Below are positions 1 to 14,500 of a stretch of DNA of 64,000 nt, piece by piece (the stretch's first letter is position 1; the number at the start of each line of letters is the position of its first letter). Below the pieces are notes generated by a model. It ran no database searches. It worked only from the letters and a program-made list of their open reading frames with translations, and was not told where the DNA came from. A program made the translations under genes and the position numbers. This DNA comes from Lycocorax pyrrhopterus obiensis. Its lineage: Eukaryota; Chordata; Aves; Passeriformes; Paradisaeidae. Location of the stretch: contig JACSVZ010000007.1 of NCBI GenBank assembly GCA_014706295.1, positions 62,011,475 through 62,075,474 of the forward strand. The letters run 5' to 3'.

Positions 1-16
1 ACAGAAAAAAATCCTT

Positions 17-2359
17 TTTTTTTTTTTTAATTTATTTCAACAGAGTAGTGCTTGGTTACAGTTTAGTGAAGAACAAATAGGTACATTCATTGGCCACAGC
101 TCCCGGGGCAGCAGCTGCTGCCCGCCTGCAAAGCCAGAACACTGTTAAACCATACCAAAAAAACCCCAAAAACTCAAAAGAAAGTTTAATGAAAGGCAAC
201 TATGCATTAAAAAAGTCATTGTAACTTCTCAGCTATAAATTACTTCAGTAAAACACGGGACCGGCCCCGGGAGGAGCGGTCAGTTCGGAATCCACCGGAC
301 AACGGAGTAAAACCCAAACGCTTGGCCAGTCGCTCAGGGGTCCATCAGCAACGAGGCTCACTGCCCTGACCTGCCATCCCAAATCCAGGAAGATCGTCGT
401 GTGGGTGTGTGCTTCAGTGCAAGAGGAACAATGAGCCTGTAGCCCTTGGATTTTGTAGTATTTTTAATTCTTTTTATTTTTTTTTTTTTGCACTACACTC
501 CTTTCCCTCCAAAGTAAAACTTAAAGTGCTCCTAGTGCTTTGGAATTTAAGCAAGAACAGGGGCCGCGAGTGTCACTTGCTGTCTTTGGAGACTTATGGC
601 AGCACAAGGAAGGGTGACAGTGCCTGGCCCTTCACCAGCTTCGCCATAAGCCAAGCAGGGATTGAGATGGAGCAACCTGTTCCTGCCAGGAGACAGGGGA
701 GCAGCCGGGGTGGAGCTCTGGGGCAGGGACTCGAGCAAGGGATGTGCTGAGAGTTGCCACCTTTGCCTTCTCCAAAAAACAAGCAGGACTTGCTGCTTTT
801 TTGGGCCAGCACGAGTGCAGGAGGTGAGCAGGGAGAGCACAGGGACAGAATGTGGGCAGTGGGACAAGTGACAGCGAGCTCAGCAAAGCCCCAGGGGCGA
901 GCGGGGCCAGGCTGCTGAGGAAAGGCCGGGGCTGCCCCGGGGCTGGGGTTTCTCTCCCTCACAGCTCTCACCACTGAGGCTGCCCCGCGTCCCTCCAGCT
1001 CCCAGGTCATTGTCCCAGCACAGCGTTCCCTGGCCCGCAGTGTCACACCGGGGCTGGAGCAGCACAGGGCAGGTTAAAAGCAGTCCCACGGTGGATTGGC
1101 CCCACGGTCAGAGCAGCTCCCTCCCTGCACCAGCGCCTTCATCCAAAGCTGCTCCGCTCATCCCCGCGGCTGGCTCACGGACAAGCCAGGAATAACACCA
1201 AGCCTCATCTCCAAGAGCCCGGGCCAGGTCAAACTTGGCTATTTTGGTTAAGTAAAGACAGAGGGACCTCTCCCAGCCTGACCCAGCACTCGCCCCCTGT
1301 GCACTCCACAGCTCTGGGGGCAGCGGGAGGGCAGAGCAAGGAGCCCAGGGATCAGATCCCTGTGGTTTCTGCCCCTTCCCTCTGCAACAGCAACGTTCCA
1401 CAGGCAGCCACACACCCCCCTGTACCTCAGTGGGGACCCAGCAGTTCACATTCACTTCAGGTTAAAACTCTTGGTTCTCTGCTAAATGCAATTTAATACT
1501 GAGGGGGACGAGGGGAGCCCCACTGTGGGCAACAAGGAGGGGGAGCAGGGCCGGCACCCAGCGGGTGCAGCAGCCCTGGATTCACACACATTCCTGCACA
1601 CACACTCCTGCTGAGCCAGCTCCAGCCTCTCCCTGCAGGGAAAAGCCAGCCCTGTCCCTCGGCCATGGGCCAGCGAGGTGGTCACAAGGCCAGCAGGAAC
1701 ACTGACCTCACTCAGCTCTGAGCCACAGGCCCAGGTAGGACAGGGCAGCAGCCAGGTGGGACCAGCAGGCAGAGCAAGACCCCCCTCCCAAGCCCCGAGG
1801 CCTCACCCAGCCCTGCCAGGTGGGAATATGGCACAGTAAACTCCAGCATCCAGCGCCGGGGGCCCTGCCCGGACAGAGCTCCCCGCTCCCAGGGAGGCAG
1901 GATGCAGAGTCCTTCAGGGAACACGTCTTTGCAGGAAGACAGTGCCTCTCCCAGCTCTGGATGTGCAATTAAAAGAGTAACTACAACAGTCTCAGGCCAA
2001 GCACAGCCCGAGCAAGATTCGTTCCTTCCAAGTGTGCAGATAAAAGTGCAAATATGCATTTGATGTTTCTTTTCTAGTGAGGAAGCTCTGGTGCATTTAG
2101 CTGCCAACATCTTGAAGACCAGACCAAGAAAAAAAAAAAGCTTCCAGAGAGTTCAGCTTCACTTTGCTACATGGTACCTTAAAGTCACAGTTCTCTGACT
2201 TAACTGCCTGCAGCCCTGGGCTCAGTCCCGCGCGCAGCTGCGGCAGGTAGTGGAATGTTTGTGTCATGAGTTAGATGCTTCGGGGGGAGAGGAGGAAAAG
2301 AGGAAAACCAGGTTACAATCCTATACATGAGTGCCACTCTGGGAAGAGAGGGAGCCTCC
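17..2359 (-). other. GPR137C: GPR137C 3' untranslated region
   Basis: The interval from the GPR137C stop to the left window edge holds no exon-like sequence, and no CR1 copy was noticed in it. A minus-strand AATAAA at 36-31 lies next to an A-run and is the likely cleavage signal. The UTR is therefore about 2.3 kb, and its exact 3' end is at or just beyond the window edge. Assigning the whole interval to the UTR is inference. Confidence 0.7.
31..36 (-). terminator. GPR137C: Poly(A) signal of GPR137C
   Basis: AATAAA on the minus strand, followed in the transcript direction by an A-rich run. It is the last such hexamer before the window edge and lies about 2.3 kb past the stop codon. Confidence 0.65.
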
Positions 2360-2507
2360 TCAGTTCTGTGGGGCAGGGTGGGAGCTGTGGTGGTGGTTGA
2401 TCTCCGAGCCGCCGGCGGCGCAGAGCAAGGGCGCGCTGTCCGCGGCGCTCCCGCTGTCGGTCCCGGCCAGGGAGCCGTAGCAGCCCGAGCCCTGAGGAGT
2501 GGCCAAG
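2360..2507 (-). CDS. GPR137C: GPR137C coding exon 7 (last) and stop
   Basis: Residues 332-380, with the conserved SAPLLC and the NHH..PQN ending; TGA is at 2362-2360. Two near-identical copies of its acceptor lie 41 and 82 bp upstream in the gene. The innermost acceptor (first exonic base 2507) is chosen because only it keeps the conserved C-terminus in frame. Confidence 0.88.
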
Positions 2508-5500
2508 CTGCAGGAGAGACAGAAAAAACAGACTGAGTGGTGGCCAAGCTGCAGGAGAGACAGAAAAAACAGACTGAGGGGTGGCCAAACTGCAGGAGAG
2601 ACAGAAAAAAACCAAGCGTGGACTTTTAGGGATGAATAATTTCGCTCCACCAGACTTCTGCTCCCAGCACTGGTCAGGATGTCGAAGTTTGAAGGCACAA
2701 CAGCTCCAAGGAACTTGGTTTGATGAGACAGCTACAAGGAGAAGAGCACCAGGCCCCCACAACACTGGTCAAGAAGAGCCAGAACCTCTGAACTGCTCAC
2801 TACAGCCCTGGGCAGCAAGTGAGGGACTTGGAAGTGAAGTGGAAAGGAAGTAAAGTGTTCCAAGCCAGGCTGGACAGGGCTTGGAGCAACCTGGTGCAGT
2901 GGAAGGTGTCCCTGCCCATGGGGTGGAAGAAGAAGGTTTTAAGGTCCCCTCTAGCCCAAACCATTTCACGATGACGAGTGACAGGGCTGCCAAGATGCCT
3001 CGTAAGAGTTTTGCTGGGGATACCTGACCATTCTCATCCACACCAGAGGTTCCTGCAGAGCTTTGTCCCAGCTCCCTCCCAGGACTTCCCAGAGGAGAAA
3101 CCCCTCTGGAGATCATTTCAGAGCCCTCTGAAATGGATCCCAGCCCTCCTGGATGAGGTCTCCTGTGTGCACTCACTACCTGTGAGCACCATCCACATCC
3201 ACCTCTCTGAGCTGGTCACTTCTGCCCAACAGAAACAGCTCCTTGTGAGCTGCAGAAGGGAACAAAAGCCCTGTCAGAGCCTCCCTGCCCCATCCACCTT
3301 GCCCAAGCTGCTTCTTCCACTGAAATTTTTCCTAGGAGCAGAAGCCAGGGGCTCTGTTGCTTCCCCAGAGGGCAGCAGAGCAGCAGCACAACCCTTACTC
3401 ACCCTCCTTCCCTGGCCCCAAGCCGTGACAAGTCATCGTCACTGTCGTAGCGCCTCGGATTGTCAAAGAAATAGGCCCTGGAGCTGTAGCTGTGGCTGTT
3501 GACCATCCCTGCTGGAGTCTGCCAAGGAGAAAGGAGTTAGGCCAGAAGCAAAACATTCCCAAGAGTCACCCCAGGGGCTCCTCCCTGCACAGGGGGACTT
3601 GCCCAGGCCTACCAGGTTCTGGCTCAGTCTCTGAGCGCGGAAGAACAGCACCACGAAAGTGGTTGGCACCAGCTCCCAGAGGAACAGGACCACTCCAAAC
3701 ACCACGTACTCCTCGCTGCTCACCTCCACGTGCACCTGTGGGCACAAGGCAGAGGGTCTGTGTCGTCCCAGCCACCCACAGAGCTCCCAAAAGCTGGAAC
3801 TGGGAGTGCAGAGAAAGCCTTCGAAGGCAGGAGTCCCTAAAGCAGCACAGTGACCTTCACCTGGCTGCTGCTGCTGCTGGTTTGGGTGAGCTGGTTCTGC
3901 TCGCAGTGTGCTAGCAGGGCACTGGGAGCTCGCTCCCCACACCAGTGGCTCTCCCTCACACACAGCCACGCCTGATTAAGCATTGCTGTTCTGCTCTAGT
4001 TGACTTGTCCCTCCTCTCCCTCAAAGGAAGAGTTGGCAGGCTGAGAGGGAAGAGCACAACAGGGAATCCTTCCTGAAGAAGTGGCTGGAGAGAGGAAGAC
4101 TCAGCTTTGCTGGGTGGAGAGAGCTTCTGAAAGCAGAAAGGCAGCTCACATGGGGGTTCAGCTACCCAGACACCCCCCAGAGCCCCCTTTTCACCCTCAC
4201 AGGATGAGGAGTGACTGCATTTCACTTCACTGGCCTTGTACTGGGGGTCACACACTCACCTTGTCTGAAAGGTTGTCCCAGCCATAGTTAAAAGGACCAG
4301 GAACATTGTCTGGAGATATGGCCACAGCTACCAGGTTATAGCAAGCCCTTGAGGAGTACAGGAGGGCCACTACAGATCCCACCAGAATAGCCTGGCAGAC
4401 AGATGTTCCCTAGGACAGGAAGAAATAAAAGGAGTTGTAATACAGAGCTGTGATGTTCTTCCCCGTTCCCTTAAATGCATGAGCAGCTGTGCAGGCAAGA
4501 ATGACCCAGAACATTTGTATGTTGTTGCTAAAATATTCAGAGCTGGGTAAGAGCTTTCTCATGTGATGAGTTCATTGCAGGAGCCACACAGCCAGAGCTG
4601 CCTGGGAGCAGGGAAGGATCTGAGGCACTGGAGCGTCACTGGCAGGACTTTGTCGGCTCCAAACTGGGGGTCCAGGGAGATGCTGCTGCACCCCCTGCCT
4701 TCCTCTGGGAATCTCCACAAGGCCAACAACCAACCACCAGGAAAATCAACTTCTGCTTTACACCTCATCTGACTCTGCAGAGATGTTTCACTTGCAGCAG
4801 CTCAGCACCCCGGCATTGCCCAGGGTTTGCCTAGGAAAGAATCCCAAATATTTGGGGTGGGCAGAAAGACCCAGAGCTTGAACTCCTGAAGGGATCCCAC
4901 AGGAAAGATGGAAGGACACCATTTACAATGGCCTGGAGGGACAGGACAAGGGAATGGCTTCAAACAGACAGAGGGCAGGGATGGATGGGATATTGGGAAG
5001 AAATTCTTGGATTTGAGGGTGGTGAGGCCCCAGCACAGGGTGCCCAGAGAAGCTGTGGCTGCCCCTGGATCCCTGGAAGTGTCCAAGGCCAGGCTGGATG
5101 GAGCTTGGAGCAGCCTGGGATAGTGGAAGGTGTCCCTGCCCATGGCAGGGGTGGCACTGGATGGGATTTAAGATCCCTTCCAACCCAAACCATTCTGGGA
5201 TTCTGGGACAAACCAGGTTTTGTTAAATCCATCCATGAATCCCTTCAATGGCAGCTGGGAGGCACCAAGCCAGTGAGGGGGCAAACACCCCTCAGCACCT
5301 GAGCTGCCTTTGTGTTTAAGCAGAGAATCTGCTGGGGAAGCTCATCTCCCTGGCCTGCTGCACATCCCAGCTGTGTTTTCCCAGATTTGGAGCTCAGGAC
5401 AGTATCTTGAGAGAGTCAGCAGGAGAGAGGTGCCAACAGACAAGTGACAGCACCGAAGCCCAGAACACATCCTGCTGTCACTGGTGGTGAGCCCGTGCTG

Positions 5501-8500
5501 CTCAGGCCAGCACAGCGAGGCACAAAGGCTGCTGAAGCAAATCTCCAGCTCACAAGGACCACAGGACAGGAGCTGGCTGCAGCCCAGCCTTTCCCATGGC
5601 TCCAACTTTCCCACCTTCAGTGTGGAAGCAGCAGCCTCCAGCCTTGCTGCATGGCTTTGAGTTCTGGGGCATCTGTGTCACGTTCCTGCTCATCCCCACC
5701 CTGTTTTCTGCAGCAGTTTCCCCACACACAACATCAGGGGATGCCCCCAAGGCAGGGGAGGGAGGCAGAGACCTTTAGCAGACAGCCAGGGTGAGTACCC
5801 AAGCGGAGAGCTTCCCTGGAGCACGTTGTACACAGCCCAGGGGCAGCCTCGGGCATGTGAGGAGAGGAAGCTCCTGCACTGGGGGAACTGGGTGAGTTAA
5901 TGAGTGTCCAGAGCCAGTCAGAGCCGGAGACCAGGCCCAGGCCAGCAGGGATGGGAGCAGGTTCTCTGCTCCTGCCTGCTCCCGGCTCACTGCAGATCTG
6001 GATGCAACCTGCAGCCTCTGGACAGCTGTCACAGGAGCCAGGTAGGACACCAGTCCCAGCCCACACATCCTGGATTCTGGGAAGCCAGACATCTCCTACA
6101 GAAGGCCTCAGCTTCACCTGGCTATGCTCAGGTGCTCTGGTTTTTCCTCTAAATGTTTCCAGGCACTCAAGTGGACACTGATTGCAGCCTCCTGCCATAC
6201 TGCTGGTGGCTTTTCCACTCTCCCACCTGCTGGAAAAGAGCCGTGTGTGTTCAGACCCTCACGTGTCCTGCTTTGGGACAGGACCTACAGCAACTTCTCC
6301 TCCCATTCCAAGATGCTCATCTCATCCAGGACATCTCATCCTGCCCAAGCAGAGCCCAGCTAAAGCTGGATTTCTGGGGGATTCCCTTTGCAGGGAAGCA
6401 CGACACACCTACCACAGGTAAAATACACAGCAAAAACTGCATCTGCTGCTCTTAGAGAACCCTCTCTTCAAGGCAAACCCAGGATTTTCTGTGCCTAAAA
6501 AGCAGAAGCAGCTCATAAATCTGTTATGCCAAAGCTGCAGACAAAGCATTCCCCTAAAACATGCAGGAAACATCATTCCCACAGCAGGAGCGTGCACTTT
6601 GGGGAGGGAGGAATCCAAGAGTTGCCACCTCCCCACCGGAAGGAGAATTTGAGGAGGAGCAGCTCAGGTGCCACCAGGCCAGCGCTGCCCTGAGTGAGCA
6701 CACCCAGATCCAGCTGAGCATTCCCAGTGGGAGTCCCCAAGGCATTCACCCACCTTGGACTCGAGGTAGACGTTGGCTGAAGACATCTTTCCCAGCTTGC
6801 ACATGCAGCAGGCCAGGGAGATGGCGCAGAGGATGAAGAGGCTGTCGTTGACCAGGGCCCGGGCCAGGACCGTCCACCTCAGCTGCTTCTCCGGGACCTC
6901 GCCGTGGATCAGCATTGCACAGGTTAAATTCACAACTAGGAACAGGAGGCTGGTGAGGATGGAGCCCAGGTACAGCAGGACCCTGGAGAGATGGTGAGGG
7001 GAAAAATGGTGACTGAGGCAAGTCCAGGGTCATTCTGCACGTCCCTTCCAGCAAATTTCAGGGGTTGCATTGGCAGCCCAAGGCTGCAGAGGATTTGTTG
7101 GAGCTGCTCTCATAACACATGAGCAGCGTAAGCAGTCATGAGTTACAAGACTCATCTTCTGACAGTCAGGTTCTTATCTTGCAGATTTTAAGTGTTGCTC
7201 CAGCTCTGCATTAACTCCAGTCAATAAGCCATGAGTCATCACAACCACTGCAACTCCTTTATTGAGAGCCACTGGAGCTTGCATTTTCCACTCTGGGCTT
7301 CCCTGGGAAGCACCTGGGCTGCACAAACCTGGGGCTCACCCATTGCTCAAGCCTTGTTCTGCAGAGCTTTCCTGGGCTGGGACAGCTCAGAGTGACCCTC
7401 AGAGTTCACCCAGGGGAACTGGGATGCTTGAGGTCCCCTGGCACCCCTGACACTCCCAGTCCTGCTCCAAGGCACAGCTCTGCTCCTTTGTCAGAGCACA
7501 GGGATGGAATTAGAGCTCTGTTCAGCCTTTGGGGCCTGACTCCCCCCATTCCCAGCACTGCAGCCAGTTCCCCTGGGACCAGCTTTGAAGGGAAGGTCAG
7601 GACAGCAGCACTTACTTGTACTTGTTGAATTCAGCTGCACATTTCACTTTGAATATGACCTGCAAGAAAGATTTGCACAGAGTTACTTTACACAGCCTAC
7701 AGTTCCCTTTCAACTTGGTCAAGAGATAAACAAGGGATCCAGAGCTGGACATCTCCAAGGACTCTGGATTATTTATTAGCACCAGTAAGTCTTGCTCTGG
7801 ACCCCAAAGACTGGTACTTTTTTCCTTGTACAAGCCCAGCCCAAATACAGGTACCCAACAACCATAAACATATTTAACACCCCGTATCTGACAAGCACTT
7901 TAACACCACACCTTAAAGACCTCAAGAAAAGAAGGGAGTTTAGTACTTAAAAGTCATTAAAGTCCTTCAAAAATTCATCTCCTTTTCCCAGTGTTTTGGG
8001 CTGTTTTAGGACCACAGCCATGCCGGATTTCTGTGTTAGAGGAGTAGGGACAGTTTAGGAAGGTGCAGACACTCCCAAGTCACAGCTCAGATGGGCGTTC
8101 TGCTGCAAAGGGACAGGGAAGCAGCGCTCACACTGGTCAGGAAAACAGCCATGGCAGGAACTGGGTTGTGTCCAGCTCCAGGTACAGACCCCACCAGGAA
8201 GGATCCCAGAGCTGGGGTCACATTCAGCCACAGGCAGAGCTCATGTCCTGATCAGAGACCTTGAGGAACTTGGGAAGAGGCAGAGACACATCCAGACAGA
8301 TCCCACCTGCACTTGTGGGATCACTGCACACGTGTGGAGGTTCAGTTTCTCTTCTCCCACAAGGAGCCTTCCCTGTCAGCAGTGAAGGATCACTCATCTC
8401 CTCCCAGGCATCCTTAGTCAGCTTTTATCCTGGTGGGATTCCTTGGCTCTTGCTTCCAAGTCAGCACTGAGGTAGAAATGGCACATGAGCTTCAGGAATC

Positions 8501-11500
8501 AGGCTGCTGCCAATGGGATTCCCAGAGACATTTCAGGATCTGAGGGTTGTCTGAGCCACTGCAGTGGTTCCAAGCATTTCAAAGGACATTGGACAGCTTC
8601 AGTGATTCTCTTCCAAGAGCCACTTCCACTGCCTGCCTCCTCTTCCCAAGACTGAGGGAGGACAAGCTCAAGCAGCACTTACTGAGGAATGGGACATAGT
8701 TCTTCAGCTGGAGGTATCCAGCCTCAGGAATGTTCTCTATCCCATTGTCCCGGCCCAGACAAGTACAGGAGTGGGGCACAATCCTCTGTGAGCCCTAAAA
8801 CTCATCTGAGTTACAGGAAACTGGGCCTTGGAAGGGCCTCGTGGTGACTGCAAAACAGAAATATCCCTGAATCCTCCGTTGTTTGCCTGTAGGTGACATT
8901 CAAGCACTTTGGGAGTGTCATGGAATCACTGAATCGCTGAGGTTGGAAAAGCCCTCCAAGGTCATCCAGTCCAACCATGAATCCAGCACCACCACATTCA
9001 CCACCAAACCATGCCCTGAAGTGCCACATCCACATGTTTTTTAAACACTTCCAGGGATGGGGACTCCACCACTGCCCTGAGCCTGTTCCAACACCTGACC
9101 ACCCTTCCAGTGAAGAATTCTTTCCTAACATCCAGTCTAAATATTCCCTGGCACAACTTGAGGCTGTTTCCTCTCGTCCTGTCAAAACAGGCATCGGTGA
9201 CATCCAGCTGGGAAACTCCTGGTTCAGCACCCATTCCAGCAGCATGGAAATCCATGGAGGAATCTGTACTCCTGCTGTGCCTCCCGGAAGAGCCGTCTGT
9301 AACCTCAGCCTCTGAGCAGCACTGCAGAGTCCCTGGCTTCTATTCCAGCTGGGAATGTCGTGTTCTCAGCTGGGAACAGCCCCTCAGCTGAGCAGAGAAG
9401 TGCCCCTGGCTCACAGGAAGGTGCTGTTTTGGGCAGGACTCTCTCCCCAAAGCCTCCCCTGCAGCCCTGGGATTAAGGCACACAAAGCTGAGTCAGGGTT
9501 AAGAGTGCAACAGCAATTTGAGCCTCATGCTTGGCCCGCTGCCATGGAAGGCAAAGGGAGACCACAGCTCCAGCCTCACACTTTTATTAGCCCCTGGATA
9601 GTTATTCCTATAACTTCAGGAAGGGAGCAGACACCACTGCCTTGGTGGTTTCAGTTATTAAGGCTGATAAGTTATCTGAAGGTTGCTTTTCCTTCCCAGG
9701 GACTGGGTCAGGAGGTGCCACCACCAGTGTGCGCAGGGTGTCTCTGGGTTCTTATCCTTGAGACAAGCTCTGAGCCTCCTGCACGGGGCTCTGCTGCTCT
9801 CAGAGCCCAAGGACGGCCGAGGCAGAGGGTTCTGCTGTGAAAAATCCAGCAGAGAGAGCTCAGGAACAATCCTGTTCTTCAGAAAAACAGGAAAAATAGA
9901 CCCCTGTGCTTCAGCAGGTGCGTTAGGCCAAGCTGTGAGCAGCAATCTTTGCAAACTGAACGGTTCCTTCGGATCCGTTCGGAGCCCAGCTCCAGAAGTC
10001 AAGCATGAAAACAGGGAACAGAGGTCTCAGCAGCCCAGAGCAGCAGGACAGGGAACATTTACTCCTGAACAAGTCTTATACAGCAGTTTGGAATGCTCAG
10101 GTGCCTTTCCAAAGCCATGGATCCCTTGAGCACTCTTCATGAGCCAGAAGGTGAGGCTGAGATGAGCTACAGACCCCAAAGCCCCCTGTGATGCCAGAGG
10201 CGCTTGGATTTGTGATGAATGGATTTATCCCATAAAAGTGATTTCCTTGCTCACATCACAGCCAAGAGAGCCCCTAAGGGTCTGTTCAAGAGACACACTC
10301 ACCCTTAGAAGGTGCACTGGAGGTGTCACAGCTGCTAAGGGAAGATAAGTGACACATCCCAGATCCCACAGATGAATCCAAGGAGCACTCCCAGTACCTG
10401 CACAAGGCAGGATCTTAACCCTAACAGTGAGGCACTCAGGCTGTACCTAAACCAAGCTGTTCTCAACAGATCTGAAAGATCCAGGAACTTGACATTGCCC
10501 ACTGGAATCAAATTCTCTTTTGCTTCATAAAGACAGCACCAGTTTGGGCTCTGCAGATACAAGACACAGCCATGCCCTGCCCCAGCACAGCTCAGCTGCA
10601 GGAGCATCCCCAGACAGATCCCTTCTCTCACCACACGAGATAATGGGAGCACAGCACAGACTATTTTGGGATCACACCTTGTACCAAGCGTGCAAACCCC
10701 CCCCTCAGCCCACAGAGGAGAAGCTGGAACTATCCCTGAGGATCTCTCACCATCCTCGTTAATACTGAGATCATTCCATGCCATCATGGACGCAGGCTGC
10801 AACTTTGCATGTTCCCTCCTTTCCTGGAATAGCTGGTCCCCAGCATGGCCACCTGTTCCTCTGGGAACCATGGGAATCAGCAGCTATGGGATGGAGCAGT
10901 TTGGGGTTTCAGTGATCCCTCCCCAGCTGTCCCTGCAAAGCAGAGGGCACTGCCAGGTGTCGGCTACACAGGGAAGGTGAAAGAGGGAAGTGAAGGATGG
11001 AGATTTTTCCAGTTTTCCATCTGAGAAGATCCAGGACAGTAAAGACAAAACACCTCCCAGACTGGATGCTCTTTCCAGGGCAATTAGAGCAGGAAGAGAT
11101 GAAAGGGCTGATGTCATCTCATCAGATGGAGCACTTAGAGAAACACAGGCAGGTGAAGGGCTCTGGCCACGCCACCAGTCCCACCAGGCCAGCATTCCTT
11201 ACTCATCCCTGTGCCAGCTGCTCTGTTCAGCCTTTGGGACAAGCAGGGGTGCCAAGTGCTCAGGAAGCTCCTTAAGATCAAGGTTGTTGTGGCTGTGTTT
11301 CACAGAATCATTTGGGTTGGAGAAGACCTCCCAGACCATCAGGTCCAACCTGCGCCTGTTGCCCACCTTGTCACCAGCTCAGAGTTTTGAGTGCCACCTC
11401 CAGGGGTTCCTTGGACACCTCCAGGGATGAGGACTCCAAACCTCCCTGGGCAGCTCCTTCCAAGCCCTGACAATCCTTTCCATGAAGAAATCTTCCCTAA

Positions 11501-14500
11501 CATCCAATCTAAACCTCCCATGGTGCAACTTGAGGCCATTTCCTCTCATCCCTTGTTCCCTGGGAGCAGAGCCCAACCCCCACCGGGCTGCACCCTCGTG
11601 TCAGGGAGCTGTGGAGAGCCAGGAGGTCCCCCCTGAGCCTCCTTTTCCTCCAGGTTAAATATCCTGAGCTGCCTCCATGCTCCTGACAAAGAGCTGGGGA
11701 AAAGCAGGAGGTGGCAGACTCTTGGGAAAGGTGGCATTATTCAAGCAGCTGGCAGCACAGGAGCTATTCCAAAAGCGAGGCAAAGGAACATCCCAGGCTG
11801 GATATCTGAGCTATTGAGGCAAGACTGGGAGTGGATCTAAGGAATTCTGACCTGATGGACTGTGAACTCCAGATTCCCAGGAAAGGAATCATTCTGGTAC
11901 AAGCTGAAGCACAGAGGAAGAGATGCTCCCAAGCTAAAGGCATTACACCTTTTGATGTTCCAGGTGGAAAAAGTATCCCAAGGGAGCCTACAAGAGAGCT
12001 GGAGAGGGACTTGGGACAAGAGCATGGAATGAAAGGACATAGGGAATGGCTTCCCACTGCCAGAGGGAAGGGTTAGATGGGATATTGGGAAGAAACTCTT
12101 CCCTGTGAGGGTGGTGAGGCCCTTGGCACAGGATGCCCAGAGAAGCTGTGGCTGCCCCTGGATCCCTGGAAGTGTCCAAGGCCAGGTTGGAGCAGCCTGG
12201 GATAGTGGAAGGTGTCCCTGCCCATGGCAGGGGGTGGAACAGGATGAGCTTTAAGGTCCTTTTCAACCCAAACCATTCTGGGATCCTGTGGAAAAGAAAC
12301 ACACATCCCACACTCGTTCTGTCAGGTCTCTGCATCCCCTCAGGAATCTCCGGGGCCAAGATGGGATAGGAAGAGGACAGCCCGTCCCCACGGAAAGGAG
12401 GAACACCAGGCAGTTTAGCAAATTTGAATTTCAGCCCCAAAACAGCCTGGAGTGTTAAGCAATGCCACTTCTCCACAGGTATCTGCTCCCTGGAGCTTCT
12501 TCCCCACCACCATTCCATCCTCAGCCTCGACAGCCTGAGGAGCTCCATAAATCAAGCAAGATCAGCTCAAATAACAGCACAGGCCATTTTCTTCCCCAGA
12601 TGCCATTTCTCCAGCATCTCCACAAAGGAGGCTCTGTGTACAGGGACAATGAGCCAGGCCCTCAGCACAGCAGCAGCCCGTGCTTTTATCCAAGGACATC
12701 TCGGATCAGGATGCCACCCCCAGGGCAGCAGAAGCCCAGTGTCCTTCCACAGGCTGCTGCCAAGTGGCCCTTAAAAAGTGGGAATGGATGGGCACGTTCT
12801 GCTAGAGTCACACCAATAAACACACCAGTCACCTCTAGATCATGGGAGCCAGAAAAGCACCAGAGGCTTTCCATCCAGCTGCCCTCTTTCTCCAAATCTC
12901 TGGAGCTTCACCACTGAGATAACCCAAAAACCCCACAGAGGGATGGACACCCCTCCTGGTTGCACCAGGGAAGTGTCAGGCCCTCCCTGGAGCTGAGCAA
13001 GCAGACCCATTTTCAGAAGTCACTTTATCCTTCCCCACTCCAGATTTGCAGCTCTTATTTCCTCAGACAGGATTTCCCTTGGCTCTAGGTCTTCAAGGAG
13101 AAAGAAGTGGGATATATGCAGAGTTCACTGAGAAACAGATATGGTGGGAGGAGGAGAAGCCTGGGAATCTATTTGGATTTACTTTAAGAGGACCTTTAAA
13201 CAAGCCTGCAGAGAGGCAAATCTGCTGTCAAATCCAGCGACCTAGAGGAAAACAGAAATGCAGCCACTCTGTGGAGCAGAGCACAGAATCCCTGCCTTTC
13301 CAGGGACACAAACCCCTCCTGGCTGGAGCAACTGGGAGGTCAGGCTCCCTTGAGCAGACAAGATGGATTTGTGCACTCGATGCACCATTTGTTATTCCAC
13401 TGCCACTCCATCAACGACACCTCCGACAGCTTTTGCAACAGGCAGCTCATCCCCCAAAGCCTCCAGGTGTTTATTGGGAGAAAAGAGAGGGGGGGAAAAG
13501 AACCCAAACAGCTGAACAACCCCACTGCTCCAAGTATCACGTGAACGCTGGTGTCCTGGGGAAAATGAAATCATAACTCCCGTGGGTGACACATCGGAGC
13601 GACGGAGCGATTTCGCTGTGTGCTAGCGATTCCTTTGTGAGGCTGGGGAACAGCTGAGAGCTGCAGAGCAAAGGATCCCAACAACAACAACAAAGCTGGA
13701 AGGAAAAAAAGTGGTGACTTGTTTCATAAATAGGCAGCGAACCGGGAGGCAGGCGAGCAGAGGGCTGCTCACGAGAAACTGGAGCAGAAACAAAATATTC
13801 AGGAGGAGGATGGGGAGGGGAGAGCCAGGGCTTTAGGAGATAAAGGCAAGTGGAAAGACTAAGGGAAGGAGGCTAAAAATCACGACACGAGTGATGGGAA
13901 ACCCAGAAAAGCAGGGACACAGCTCGGTGACAATAACAAGAGGCTCCGCACTGTCCCAGCAGCGATCGTGGTGCTGGGAAGGGGCCCCCCTCAGCTGCCC
14001 CGGGCTGTTGTGTGAGGGATCTCGGGGTTTTTTTGTCTGACAAGCTGCGGAACAACAAGCCCGGTTCGCAGCGGAGCGATGGAGAGAAGGAGGGAGCGCA
14101 GCAACAATAGCAGAAGAGGCTCTGGCTGGTGACGTAATGGTTGGCATCACTCCAGGCCAGAGCAGCCCCTGCTGCTGCCACTTTCTGGTCCCCTTTGCAC
14201 AAGGGGAATCAATTAAAACAAGATGCAAAACAGTCCCTCAAGTGATGCCCCCCACCACAAACACCCCTGCCGTGGGTCTGGGTTGCAAAGAGGAAAACCC
14301 CACCTGGGAGCAGGGCATCTCCCTGCACCCCCAAATCCCAAATTCAGGGCATGTGCCTGCCCCCCCCCCACGCCGGGGTCTGCAGTCAGGGTACAGCCCC
14401 GCACCCCAAACCCCTGATGCTGGGATTTCGGGCACACTTTTAGCTCACACCATCCCCCCCGAATCCCACCCCGCCCCCCAAGCGTGGATTAAGGGCACCA

